A stretch of 64,000 bases of DNA from Symbiopectobacterium purcellii (lineage in GTDB: Bacteria > Pseudomonadota > Gammaproteobacteria > Enterobacterales > Enterobacteriaceae). Each line of letters opens with the position of its first letter. The stretch's first letter is position 1. A program made the translations under genes and the position numbers. Below the pieces are notes generated by a model. It searched no databases, was not told the origin of the DNA, and saw only the letters and a program-made list of their open reading frames with translations. Of the stretch, positions 46,102 through 55,052 are shown in pieces. The DNA lies in assembly GCF_019797845.1 (NCBI RefSeq), contig NZ_CP081864.1, positions 3,410,001 to 3,474,000 of the forward strand, in the 5' to 3' direction.

Positions 46102-49100
46102 TTACTTTTTAGTAACCCCGTCAGTATTGATATAAGATTGCTTTGCCGTAGCACCTTGCCTTCCTGTCCAAAAAGGACCTTTGTAGGGGGCATTGCCCGC
46201 AGCAGTAACCGTCTTATTTTCTCCCGAAGATGCCACCTGGTGACGATTGGCCAAAGAGGGCTCTCTGGCAGCGCTGATGTCGGACGCAGAATCCGCCGCT
46301 AACACATCATCTGTAGTTTCAACCTTCATGGTTTCAGGTTCAACGCGCGCTTTGTGTTGAGAAACACGCGCAGCGTGTTCAACGCCACTGGCCACTGGGG
46401 TAGCTGCATCCGTTTTGTCTACAGCCCGCTTTTCAATGGTGCTGCTCGAGGCCGCTTTGGCTAAAGGTTCAGCATCACGCCCGATACTGCCTGGCCCGTT
46501 TAGCGCATGGCCTACTGTAGATGCATCTGAATTCGATGCATATTTTTTGAAATCTGCTGCGCCGGTCCTACCCGTTCTGTGTGGTCCCATATAGGTATTA
46601 GACTTTTGCGTGCTGATAACAGCAGCATCCATCGACGACGGTTGTTGACGCATTGCCTGTGCAGGTGCAGCAGTGGTTTTTTGAGGCTGTGTATCAAACA
46701 CATTGTGCGCTTTCATGTTGCCTCTGCTGCCATCACGCTCACCAGGGTTTTCGCCCCCTGCGGGGTTCGATCTTGTCTGCAGCGCCTTTTCATAGCGTCC
46801 TGCCTGGGTATCGGTTTCAGCAATCGTTTTGTTTGCTGATTGCCAATAACGCTTAAACTCTGCGGCGCCGGTGCGTCCTGTTCGGTTTGGCCCGATATAA
46901 GGTTCAATCGAAGGACGAACCCCCTCTTGCGACCGAGGTTCAGAAGATTGCACAAGCGCTGCGTTACTTTTGGCTTTGCTTAACGTTGTAGCAAACTGCT
47001 CCCGTGGCCGAGTGAATGATGCTGCATGAAGCGCTTGATTCGCTCCCCGATCGCTAGCAGGATTTTCGCCTGCCCTAACGTGAGAATTCGGATTAGTTAG
47101 TTTTGCTGATTGCCAATAACGCTTAAACTCTGCGGCGCCGGTGCGTCCTGTTCGGTTTGGCCCGATATAAGGTTCAATCGAAGGACGAACCCCCTCTTGC
47201 GACCGAGGTTCAGAAGATTGCACAAGCGCTGCGTTACTTTTGGCTTTGCTTAACGTTGTAGCAAACTGCTCCCGTGGCCGAGTGAATGATGCTGCATGAA
47301 GCGCTTGATTCGCTCCCCGATCGCTAGCAGGATTTTCGCCTGCCCTAACGTGAGAATTCGGATTAGTTAGTTTTGCTGATTGCCAATAACGCTTAAACTC
47401 TGCGGCGCCGGTGCGTCCTGTTCGGTTTGGCCCGATATAAGGTTCAATCGAAGGACGAACCCCCTCTTGCGACCGAGGTTCAGAAGATTGCACAAGCGCT
47501 GCGTTACTTTTGGCTTTGCTTAACGTTGTAGCAAACTGCTCCCGTGGCCGAGTGAATGATGCTGCATGAAGCGCTTGATTCGCTCCCCGATCGCTAGCAG
47601 GATTTTCGCCTGCCCTAACGTGAGAATTCGGATTAGTTAGTTTTGCTGATTGCCAATAACGCTTAAACTCTGCGGCGCCGGTGCGTCCTGTTCGGTTTGG
47701 CCCGATATAAGGTTCAATCGAAGGACGAACCCCCTCTTGCGACCGAGGTTCAGAAGATTGCACAAGCGCTGCGTTACTTTTGGCTTTGCTTAACGTTGTA
47801 GCAAACTGCTCCCGTGGCCGAGTGAATGATGCTGCATGAAGCGCTTGATTCGCTCCCCGATCGCTAGCAGGATTTTCGCCTGCCCTAACGTGAGAATTCG
47901 GATTAGTTAGTTTTGCTGATTGCCAATAACGCTTAAACTCTGCGGCGCCGGTGCGTCCTGTTCGGTTTGGCCCGATATAAGGTTCAATCGAAGGACGAAC
48001 CCCCTCTTGCGACCGAGGTTCAGAAGATTGCACAAGCGCTGCGTTACTTTTGGCTTTGCTTAACGTTGTAGCAAACTGCTCCCGTGGCCGAGTGAATGAT
48101 GCTGCATGAAGCGCTTGATTCGCTCCCCGATCGCTAGCAGGATTTTCGCCTGCCCTAACGTGAGAATTCGGATTAGTTAGTTTTGCTGATTGCCAATAAC
48201 GCTTAAACTCTGCGGCGCCGGTGCGTCCTGTTCGGTTTGGCCCGATATAAGGTTCAATCGAAGGACGAACCCCCTCTTGCGACCGAGGTTCAGAAGATTG
48301 CACAAGCGCTGCGTTACTTTTGGCTTTGCTTAACGTTGTAGCAAACTGCTCCCGTGGCCGAGTGAATGATGCTGCATGAAGCGCTTGATTCGCTCCCCGA
48401 TCGCTAGCAGGATTTTCGCCTGCCCTAACGTGAGAATTCGGATTAGTTAGTTTTGCTGATTGCCAATAACGCTTAAACTCTGCGGCGCCGGTGCGTCCTG
48501 TTCGGTTTGGCCCGATATAAGGTTCAATCGAAGGACGAACCCCCTCTTGCGACCGAGGTTCAGAAGATTGCACAAGCGCTGCGTTACTTTTGGCTTTGCT
48601 TAACGTTGTAGCAAACTGCTCCCGTGGCCGAGTGAATGATGCTGCATGAAGCGCTTGATTCGCTCCCCGATCGCTAGCAGGATTTTCGCCTGCCCTAACG
48701 TGAGAATTCGGATTAGTTAGTTTTGCTGATTGCCAATAACGCTTAAACTCTGCGGCGCCGGTGCGTCCTGTTCGGTTTGGCCCGATATAAGGTTCAATCG
48801 AAGGACGAACCCCCTCTTGCGACCGAGGTTCAGAAGATTGCACAAGCGCTGCGTTACTTTTGGCTTTGCTTAACGTTGTAGCAAACTGCTCCCGTGGCCG
48901 AGTGAATGATGCTGCATGAAGCGCTTGATTCGCTCCCCGATCGCTAGCAGGATTTTCGCCTGCCCTAACGTGAGAATTCGGATTAGTTAGTTTTGCTGAT
49001 TGCCAATAACGCTTAAACTCTGCGGCGCCGGTGCGTCCTGTTCGGTTTGGCCCGATATAAGGTTCAATCGAAGGACGAACCCCCTCTTGCGACCGAGGTT

Positions 49101-50175
49101 CAGAAGATTGCACAAGCGCTGCGTTACTTTTGGCTTTGCTTAACGTTGTAGCAAACTGCTCCCGTGGCCGAGTGAATGATGCTGCATGAAGCGCTTGATT
49201 CGCTCCCCGATCGCTAGCAGGATTTTCGCCTGCCTTGGCCTGAGGGGTACGCTTCAAGTAGTCCTTAAAGAGATCTAACTTGATGGGGTGATGAGAGAAA
49301 AGAGCATCCGCACGCAGGAACCCACTCGTTGAATTAATAACATTTTCCATCTTTTCAAAAACTCGGATTGACTCACGGAAAGGGCCATTCTCCCACTCCT
49401 TATGGAGTACATCACGCAAATGACTATCCGGCAAAGACTTAATTTCATTCATAACCATGATATGAATTTCTTTATTATAATCCAAACCTTTTAATTTTGC
49501 CGCATCGGAAATTCCATCCATAAATTTATCAAATGACTTGAGTGCTTTAAAGCCTTTTCTCGAAGAACCCGCAATTGGTGAATTAAAACCCAACTTATAC
49601 TTATTTACATTATCGACAAGAAACTTAACATTCTTTTTTACAGCATCAATATTCGACGTATCGTTTTCGGCATATGAATCATGTAACTTTTGAGTCATAA
49701 CCAATGCTAGCTTAACTTTCTGTATAGCTTGATTATTACTACCAGGCGCAGTGAGTACTGATAAAAAATCACCAAATCCCTTGATATCTTTTTTACTTTT
49801 CCAAAACTCAATCGCATCCTGTTCCATTTTTTTTGAAAAATCTATACTGTTAGGAAGTGAGTTAAGGAAATTATTGATTCCTACCGCATCTTCAGCACAA
49901 GACTTCGGAACCTCCACATTTTGGTTTAACACTTCACTGCGATTCGCGTTGTTCCTAACCCCCATAAAATCTTTCTTAATACACAGAGCGGGGTCTTGAG
50001 CCATTTGCTTTATCAAGCCTATTTTGCCTTTGAACTTCCCGCCAGAGGCTCGGTATGTTTTATTGGATTGACGCACGTTTTTTAGTGATTTAAATTTAAC
50101 ATTTTCCTTTACTCCTCTAACAGCAGGATAAGAATTACGTACTGTGTGTATATGTATAACTTTATTATTCATCAT
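46102..50175 (-). CDS. Giant tandem-repeat protein in the sipA position, probable T3SS effector
   Basis: The 1357-residue product is not recognised. Residues 1-312 are basic then helical, without a signal peptide. Residues about 313-1114 are nine copies of a 90-residue module (begins AGENPASDRGANQALHAASF, contains YIGPNRTGRTGAAEFKRYW). The first eight are complete and the last lacks its final few residues. A Thr/Ala/Ser-rich tail holds two diverged copies with YMGPHRTGRTGAADFKKY and YKGPFWTGRQGA. GGGAGG precedes ATG 50175 (ATG 50172 equally possible). It starts 9 bases after sipD and precedes iacP, the place of Salmonella sipA, and invB, the SipA/SopE-class chaperone, is in the same gene cluster. 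Secretion and effector function are inferred from position only. Confidence 0.9.
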   Translation of the reverse strand: MMNNKVIHIHTVRNSYPAVRGVKENVKFKSLKNVRQSNKTYRASGGKFKGKIGLIKQMAQDPALCIKKDFMGVRNNANRSEVLNQNVEVPKSCAEDAVGINNFLNSLPNSIDFSKKMEQDAIEFWKSKKDIKGFGDFLSVLTAPGSNNQAIQKVKLALVMTQKLHDSYAENDTSNIDAVKKNVKFLVDNVNKYKLGFNSPIAGSSRKGFKALKSFDKFMDGISDAAKLKGLDYNKEIHIMVMNEIKSLPDSHLRDVLHKEWENGPFRESIRVFEKMENVINSTSGFLRADALFSHHPIKLDLFKDYLKRTPQAKAGENPASDRGANQALHAASFTRPREQFATTLSKAKSNAALVQSSEPRSQEGVRPSIEPYIGPNRTGRTGAAEFKRYWQSAKLTNPNSHVRAGENPASDRGANQALHAASFTRPREQFATTLSKAKSNAALVQSSEPRSQEGVRPSIEPYIGPNRTGRTGAAEFKRYWQSAKLTNPNSHVRAGENPASDRGANQALHAASFTRPREQFATTLSKAKSNAALVQSSEPRSQEGVRPSIEPYIGPNRTGRTGAAEFKRYWQSAKLTNPNSHVRAGENPASDRGANQALHAASFTRPREQFATTLSKAKSNAALVQSSEPRSQEGVRPSIEPYIGPNRTGRTGAAEFKRYWQSAKLTNPNSHVRAGENPASDRGANQALHAASFTRPREQFATTLSKAKSNAALVQSSEPRSQEGVRPSIEPYIGPNRTGRTGAAEFKRYWQSAKLTNPNSHVRAGENPASDRGANQALHAASFTRPREQFATTLSKAKSNAALVQSSEPRSQEGVRPSIEPYIGPNRTGRTGAAEFKRYWQSAKLTNPNSHVRAGENPASDRGANQALHAASFTRPREQFATTLSKAKSNAALVQSSEPRSQEGVRPSIEPYIGPNRTGRTGAAEFKRYWQSAKLTNPNSHVRAGENPASDRGANQALHAASFTRPREQFATTLSKAKSNAALVQSSEPRSQEGVRPSIEPYIGPNRTGRTGAAEFKRYWQSAKLTNPNSHVRAGENPASDRGANQALHAASFTRPREQFATTLSKAKSNAALVQSSEPRSQEGVRPSIEPYIGPNRTGRTGAAEFKRYWQSANKTIAETDTQAGRYEKALQTRSNPAGGENPGERDGSRGNMKAHNVFDTQPQKTTAAPAQAMRQQPSSMDAAVISTQKSNTYMGPHRTGRTGAADFKKYASNSDASTVGHALNGPGSIGRDAEPLAKAASSSTIEKRAVDKTDAATPVASGVEHAARVSQHKARVEPETMKVETTDDVLAADSASDISAAREPSLANRHQVASSGENKTVTAAGNAPYKGPFWTGRQGATAKQSYINTDGVTKK
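46832..49236. repeat. 270-bp perfect tandem repeat array, 8.9 copies
   Basis: The unit boundary segment TGCCCTAACGTGAGAATTCG recurs at 47071, 47341, 47611, 47881, 48151, 48421, 48691 and 48961, exactly 270 bases apart. The stretches I compared between copies are identical base for base, including third codon positions. The array is in frame (90 codons per unit) within the probable effector gene. Confidence 0.97.
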
Positions 50176-50184
50176 GCTACCTCC

Positions 50185-51255
50185 CTAGACAAAGAATTGC
50201 TTATCACAATCCAAAAGGCTTGCAATTGTGCTACTCAATACTTTAACTAAATTATCAAACGTCGAATGTGCGTTTGCAAATTTCTGGGTTAATGTTTGCA
50301 TGCTGTTTTGGATATGATCTTTTTGCATATCAACGCCAGTCTGCCATGCAGACCACTGTGCTGCGTTGAACGACATATCTTTATTTTCCACTGAGTTATA
50401 AATATTCTCCAAGGGACTAATATCAATATGAACAATATAAGTGCCATCGGGTAACTGAAAAATACAGTCATCAGTGCTGAGTCCAAACTCTCTTGCCCAG
50501 GCTTCACACTCCTCACGGCTAGCGCCTTGAACTGTAGACCCCGTTTGAACAGGAAATAAGGTCGTTGACATACCTGGAACAGGATATTTGTCCATCAATT
50601 CTTTGAGACTTTTTCTGAATTCTGTGCCATGCAGAATGGTTTTATCACCATCGGCGGAAATGAATTGTGGCAGCGTGGATATAAAATCAGAAAAGTCCTT
50701 ATAAAACTGCGAATTCTTCTCAACAGCTTGTTGAAAAACATCCAAATAGCTTTCAGACATTTCCCCAATTGCACTAGCGATCAGGTCATTAATCTCTTTA
50801 CTTGATAAGGTACTAAACACGTCAGAATTCGAGACGCTGGACATGAGCGCTGCGTAGGAAGTACTCCCCTGTTTTGTCAGCGTCGAATAGACCAGCTCTT
50901 TTGTATCAGACGACAGCGCCTTATTTCTCAATTCAGGATTCTGCAAATACAGATCATCGAGAACACACATTCTTTTTTGTACATCATGACTGAGAAGCTC
51001 TCTCCGTGCCTGGATAGTCTTCATTTCATCAAGAAAGCCACTGAAATTTAAATTTTTTAAAAAATCTTCCAGCTTTGCCCCCTCAGCCATGATAAACGAG
51101 AAAGGACCGAGAAGAATGCGATGCGTACCATCACTGCGGGGGGATATATTCATCTCATCAGCGACCGGCTCCTGCAAAAAACAATGATTAGCAGATTGAT
51201 CCTGTGAATAACTATCAACCCGAAATGAGGGCCTGGTAGTAGATAATATTTCCAT
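50185..51255 (-). CDS. sipD: T3SS needle-tip protein SipD (SctA)
   Basis: Hydrophilic tip complex that senses host contact and bile-like cues and holds the translocators. The 356-residue product (Salmonella SipD 343) has the family blocks FQQAVEKNSQFYKDFSDFIS and a C-terminal coiled-coil helix. The start at 51255 follows AGAGGAAAAT; the extended reading to 51285 has no such signal. It lies between sipC and the repeat protein. Confidence 0.93.
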   Translation of the reverse strand: MEILSTTRPSFRVDSYSQDQSANHCFLQEPVADEMNISPRSDGTHRILLGPFSFIMAEGAKLEDFLKNLNFSGFLDEMKTIQARRELLSHDVQKRMCVLDDLYLQNPELRNKALSSDTKELVYSTLTKQGSTSYAALMSSVSNSDVFSTLSSKEINDLIASAIGEMSESYLDVFQQAVEKNSQFYKDFSDFISTLPQFISADGDKTILHGTEFRKSLKELMDKYPVPGMSTTLFPVQTGSTVQGASREECEAWAREFGLSTDDCIFQLPDGTYIVHIDISPLENIYNSVENKDMSFNAAQWSAWQTGVDMQKDHIQNSMQTLTQKFANAHSTFDNLVKVLSSTIASLLDCDKQFFV

Positions 51256-51319
51256 ATTTTCCTCTGAAGAAACCGCCTGTATCAACAGGCGGCTTTATAT
51301 CATTATCAATGTTTAGCAA

Positions 51320-52438
51320 TTACATTTTGGTATTATTGGCAACCACACTGGCAGTATCGCTGATACCTTTCGCGATATTTTCGAGCGTTTCCAACAATGC
51401 AGACTTGAGTTTTTCAGCATCCTGAGCTCTTTCATCGTTTCGTTGGCTCTCCTGCATAAAGACTTCTTTATCAAATTGCCGCAATTGCTGTAGGCCATTC
51501 TGCTCAGCCTGACTCACTATCATCTGAGCGGAAGAAATGGTTCCCATTGCTAAAGCGCCACTCTGTAACGCTTTCCCCACATCAATTTGTTGATTTGAGG
51601 CGCTTAGGGTGGTTTGGAGTTGAAAATTCTCGCTCTCCGCTTTCACGTGTTGACTATTGGGAGATTGCTTCATGCGAGTCATATCATTCGCCCACATCGG
51701 ATCGTTCATATCCTTCCCGCGTGAAAGCGTTGCGTGCGCATTGAGATCGTTACCCAGGTTTTTATGGTCCGTAATTTTGGCTCCCTGAGTCTCATAGCCT
51801 TTAATAGCCTGGCTATGCCCTCTATGGGACTTGATTCCACCGGCCACCGACATACCAATTGTCACAATGCCACTGGTAAGATCCTTTTTGAACTGCTCCT
51901 GAGCAGCCTGCATACTGTGCTCGACAGAGCTTTCAAGGCTTTTCTGGCTTGTTTCCAGCATCTTGGTTTTCATGACCTGTTCAGCATGTTTGCTCAATAA
52001 TGCGGTTTTCGCCAACTCAATTAGCGGGGCAAGACGCATGCTGTTATAGCCACCGAGAAAGCTTGTCGTAGACATGATTTTCTCTGACCGGCTAGCGATT
52101 TCTTTCTCCGGTAGCGCAGACACTTTTTCATTCTGAGCAGGCATCAGAGAACCACTTTGAGAATACAGAGAAATTTGTTTGCTCAACAAATTCACATCCG
52201 TGTCAGAAACGGGCTTAGTGATATCAGGAATTCGAATATCAATGCCGACAAGATGGCTGGATGCATGCTGTACTAACACCGTTCTGTTCTGATTTAAGTC
52301 AGCGGTATCCAAAGGTTTGGAACTTGATTTCTCGATGAAACTGGTATTATCCATACCTTTGCGATGCATCTCATCAGGAAGAGCAGTCGCTCGCGGTTGA
52401 AACACGGTATTATTGGGATTTGCAATAGATACTGTCAT
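51320..52438 (-). CDS. sipC: T3SS translocator SipC (SctB)
   Basis: Minor translocator inserted into the host membrane; Salmonella SipC also nucleates and bundles actin. The 372-residue product has a central hydrophobic segment (GIVTIGMSVAGGI, near 193-206) and a C-terminal helical region NGLQQLRQFDKEVFMQESQR typical of IpaC/SipC. It is somewhat shorter than SipC (409). It begins 11 bases after sipB. Confidence 0.9.
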   Translation of the reverse strand: MTVSIANPNNTVFQPRATALPDEMHRKGMDNTSFIEKSSSKPLDTADLNQNRTVLVQHASSHLVGIDIRIPDITKPVSDTDVNLLSKQISLYSQSGSLMPAQNEKVSALPEKEIASRSEKIMSTTSFLGGYNSMRLAPLIELAKTALLSKHAEQVMKTKMLETSQKSLESSVEHSMQAAQEQFKKDLTSGIVTIGMSVAGGIKSHRGHSQAIKGYETQGAKITDHKNLGNDLNAHATLSRGKDMNDPMWANDMTRMKQSPNSQHVKAESENFQLQTTLSASNQQIDVGKALQSGALAMGTISSAQMIVSQAEQNGLQQLRQFDKEVFMQESQRNDERAQDAEKLKSALLETLENIAKGISDTASVVANNTKM

Positions 52439-52449
52439 AACGCCTCCTA

Positions 52450-54414
52450 TTAGGCTCTGATATTTCTTACAACACTCTTCCCAGTGTTGGCTTTATTACT
52501 TAACATGTCAGACAACGTCATATTTACCGATTGAGATGCTTTGGAGTCCTCTTCATGATTAGTAAGAATTTTACTAATAAGATCGCGCAAAATGCTGACA
52601 TCCATTGCGGCCAAATTAAAATCGGCAATGGCTTTTGTTGCCTGGAGCCTGATATTTGAAATATTAATGTTCATTCCACTTTGTACAACAGGCATCGCCG
52701 TGTGAACGCCATTTTCCAACATTTCCAATCGTTTCAACGCAATGTTGCCCAAGCGCTTTGCATCTTCAGGATCGTTTGTTCTCAAAATCTTCATGACATT
52801 GGCATTTACTTTATCTGAAATCTTATCCAGCTTTTTATTGATCTCTTTTGTAACTTTCCCAACCTGTTTTGTGACAGATTGCATGCTTCGACTTAATGCC
52901 GCACTCCCTTGTCTCATAGAGTTATTAACCATTTGCGGCATAATTTTATTAATGACCTTCGTTATTGCCTGCTTGATTGACTGCATAATGGCAGAGGTCA
53001 TTGCCTGGGACATTTTTTCTATCATGAATTTGGCTGCTGTTTTAGCCACTAAAGAAATAGCAACAATGGCAGCAATAGCCACAGCGGCAGTGACCACCAT
53101 ATGGATAGTATCCATCATGTTAGCCCCCGTCGCTTTATCGATAGCATTTAGCAGCAAGCCGAGTGGTGTTTTATCAAAAATCTGCGTGATAATATCGCCC
53201 AGAATATTCATAAGAGGCATAAAGACATGCTCCATGAGGGGATCCATTACCATTTCAGTTAATGATTTTCCGGTAATAGCCGCAACAATGGGGTCAGCGA
53301 CCATCAAGGAAATGCCGACAGCCATTAGTGCCAGACCACCACCGCCAAATACGGTAGTAATTGCCCCCAGCGCAATCGCCAGGCCGCCTAATATTTTACC
53401 AACACAGCTGGCCATTTTTTGCGCTTCTTCTGCTTTACGAACCTGCTCTTCGTATTCATCAGATTTACGCTGCATTTCAGCCTGACGCGCTTTGGTTTGA
53501 ATGCGGTTCAGTTCAAGATCATTTTTTAATTTTTCAGCAGATGCATCTTCAATTTGCATAATAAATTCGGTGATCAGCATAATCATGACCGCCGTTTTAG
53601 TCAGCGCTTTCTCTGATTGCACCACTGAATTGCTGGATACGACGCTACCTTTTGATGTCAGGTCCACATCGTTGTACTTTTTATTCATTTCTGCCGTATT
53701 GGCATTAATGTCATTCAGGACGCTCTGCATCGCAGAAAGCTTTTGCTCCGCAACCGCGCGCGCATCGGACAACGTTGATTGAGCGTGGCCTAGCGCTTTT
53801 TGCGCATCAGTAATCTCCTTCTTCGCTTGCGTTACATCAGGGTTATCTGCCAGCGACGGATCATCAGGGTCTGTAACCCCTAATTGTTCTAACAATTCAT
53901 CCAGGGACTTCTGCGCCTCATCAAGCTTACGCTGCGCTTGCGTCACATCATCTGTTGCACCATCAACGCCTTTTTGCGCCTCGTTAAACTCCGCCTCAAG
54001 ACCATCGTAGGTTTGGTGCAACGCATCCAGATGCGCGGACAGCTCACGTGCTTTATCCATGCGCGCTTCTGACTGGGTCAAAAATACGGCCAAGTCATTG
54101 GCACGCTGCGTCGCGTCCATCCCATTGGTAATATCCTGATACTGCGCCATAAAAAACAACATTTTCGCTTTGCTGGTTAACGGTGTCGATTGGCGGATTG
54201 CGGGTAACTCAACGTTCTCCGAGGTTGCAGATGCTGTTTGTGCCGAGACATCGTCAGCAATCATTTCCCTGGCACGCTGTTGGGCTAATTGGTCAATAGC
54301 CTTTCCCTTTACCTGAGAAATATGAGTCTTCGTTGAAATTGCTTCACTTACTTTTCCAGTATTGGATGGCAAATTCGCAAGATTTATCGCTTTACCTGTT
54401 TTGGAGACATCCAT
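52450..54414 (-). CDS. sipB: T3SS translocator SipB (SctE)
   Basis: Major pore-forming translocator. The 654-residue product has a long coiled coil (about 105-265, many Ala/Asp/Lys heptads) and two hydrophobic segments (about 340-385, GKILGGLAIALGAITTVFGG; and about 430-460, MVVTAAVAIAAIVAISLVA) separated by the conserved DPIVAAITGKSLTEMVMDPL. It is about 60 residues longer than Salmonella SipB (593), the extra length falling in the coiled coil. Chaperone gene sicA is directly upstream. Confidence 0.95.
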   Translation of the reverse strand: MDVSKTGKAINLANLPSNTGKVSEAISTKTHISQVKGKAIDQLAQQRAREMIADDVSAQTASATSENVELPAIRQSTPLTSKAKMLFFMAQYQDITNGMDATQRANDLAVFLTQSEARMDKARELSAHLDALHQTYDGLEAEFNEAQKGVDGATDDVTQAQRKLDEAQKSLDELLEQLGVTDPDDPSLADNPDVTQAKKEITDAQKALGHAQSTLSDARAVAEQKLSAMQSVLNDINANTAEMNKKYNDVDLTSKGSVVSSNSVVQSEKALTKTAVMIMLITEFIMQIEDASAEKLKNDLELNRIQTKARQAEMQRKSDEYEEQVRKAEEAQKMASCVGKILGGLAIALGAITTVFGGGGLALMAVGISLMVADPIVAAITGKSLTEMVMDPLMEHVFMPLMNILGDIITQIFDKTPLGLLLNAIDKATGANMMDTIHMVVTAAVAIAAIVAISLVAKTAAKFMIEKMSQAMTSAIMQSIKQAITKVINKIMPQMVNNSMRQGSAALSRSMQSVTKQVGKVTKEINKKLDKISDKVNANVMKILRTNDPEDAKRLGNIALKRLEMLENGVHTAMPVVQSGMNINISNIRLQATKAIADFNLAAMDVSILRDLISKILTNHEEDSKASQSVNMTLSDMLSNKANTGKSVVRNIRA

Positions 54415-54433
54415 TTATTTAAGACCTATGAAA

Positions 54434-54952
54434 TTAAACGGTTTCCTCAGAGGGCTCAGCGTCATTTAACGCCTCACTCTCTCCCATATTTTGACGAATA
54501 GTACTCATGTACGCTTTAGCTTTAGCAACTAAAGACGAATCCTCACACCGTGAGCAAATAATATCAAAGCACTGTAATGCCTTAACAACATTCCCCATAA
54601 GCAGTTGACACTGCCCAGAATAAAAGACAGGGTTGAAATCACTATCCGCCATGACATAGGCTAATGAGTAAAAATCACACGCCTTGCTGTAATTTTTCTT
54701 TACCTGATTCACGGCACCCAAACCAATAAAGTAATCTGGATTTTTAAGATCGTAGAGGCAAAGAAAATGGAACAAATTTTCCGCTTCATCTAACTGGCCA
54801 TTTTTGTATGCCTGATAAGCATACGCATAGACATTTTCCATCATGTCATCAGTAATGCCATGAATCTCTTTTAATGTAGCCCCATGTTCCAATGTTGCCG
54901 TCATTAATAGCGTTGCTTCCTGCTCGGTGATAGCACCAGTATTTTGTTCCAT
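54434..54952 (-). CDS. sicA: Translocator chaperone SicA (class II T3SS chaperone)
   Basis: TPR chaperone for SipB and SipC; in Salmonella it is also co-activator of InvF. The 172-residue product has the three TPRs typical of the family (AYQAYKNGQLDEAENLFHFL, NPDYFIGLGAVNQVKKNYSK, PVFYSGQCQLLMGNVVKALQ). The start at 54952 follows GAGGAGAG and gives MEQNTGAITEQEA; an upstream in-frame Met is not supported. About 100 bases separate it from spaS, room for an InvF-type promoter. Confidence 0.94.
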   Translation of the reverse strand: MEQNTGAITEQEATLLMTATLEHGATLKEIHGITDDMMENVYAYAYQAYKNGQLDEAENLFHFLCLYDLKNPDYFIGLGAVNQVKKNYSKACDFYSLAYVMADSDFNPVFYSGQCQLLMGNVVKALQCFDIICSRCEDSSLVAKAKAYMSTIRQNMGESEALNDAEPSEETV

Positions 54953-55052
54953 TTTCACTCTCCTCAGTAGGGTCACCGCTTACTGCTGATGACCATTATT
55001 AAACCATGCGTTTATTTGATATTCACATAAAGAACGCTCATTCACCGTGTGT

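Noticed and set aside
46832..49236. Possible CRISPR-like array because of regular repeats
   Set aside because: Units are 270 bases, contiguous without spacers, and remain in one open reading frame; this is a coding tandem repeat.
52742..53485. 247-codon hydrophobic plus-strand reading opposite sipB
   Set aside because: Mirrors the Ala-rich membrane segments of sipB; no ribosome binding site.
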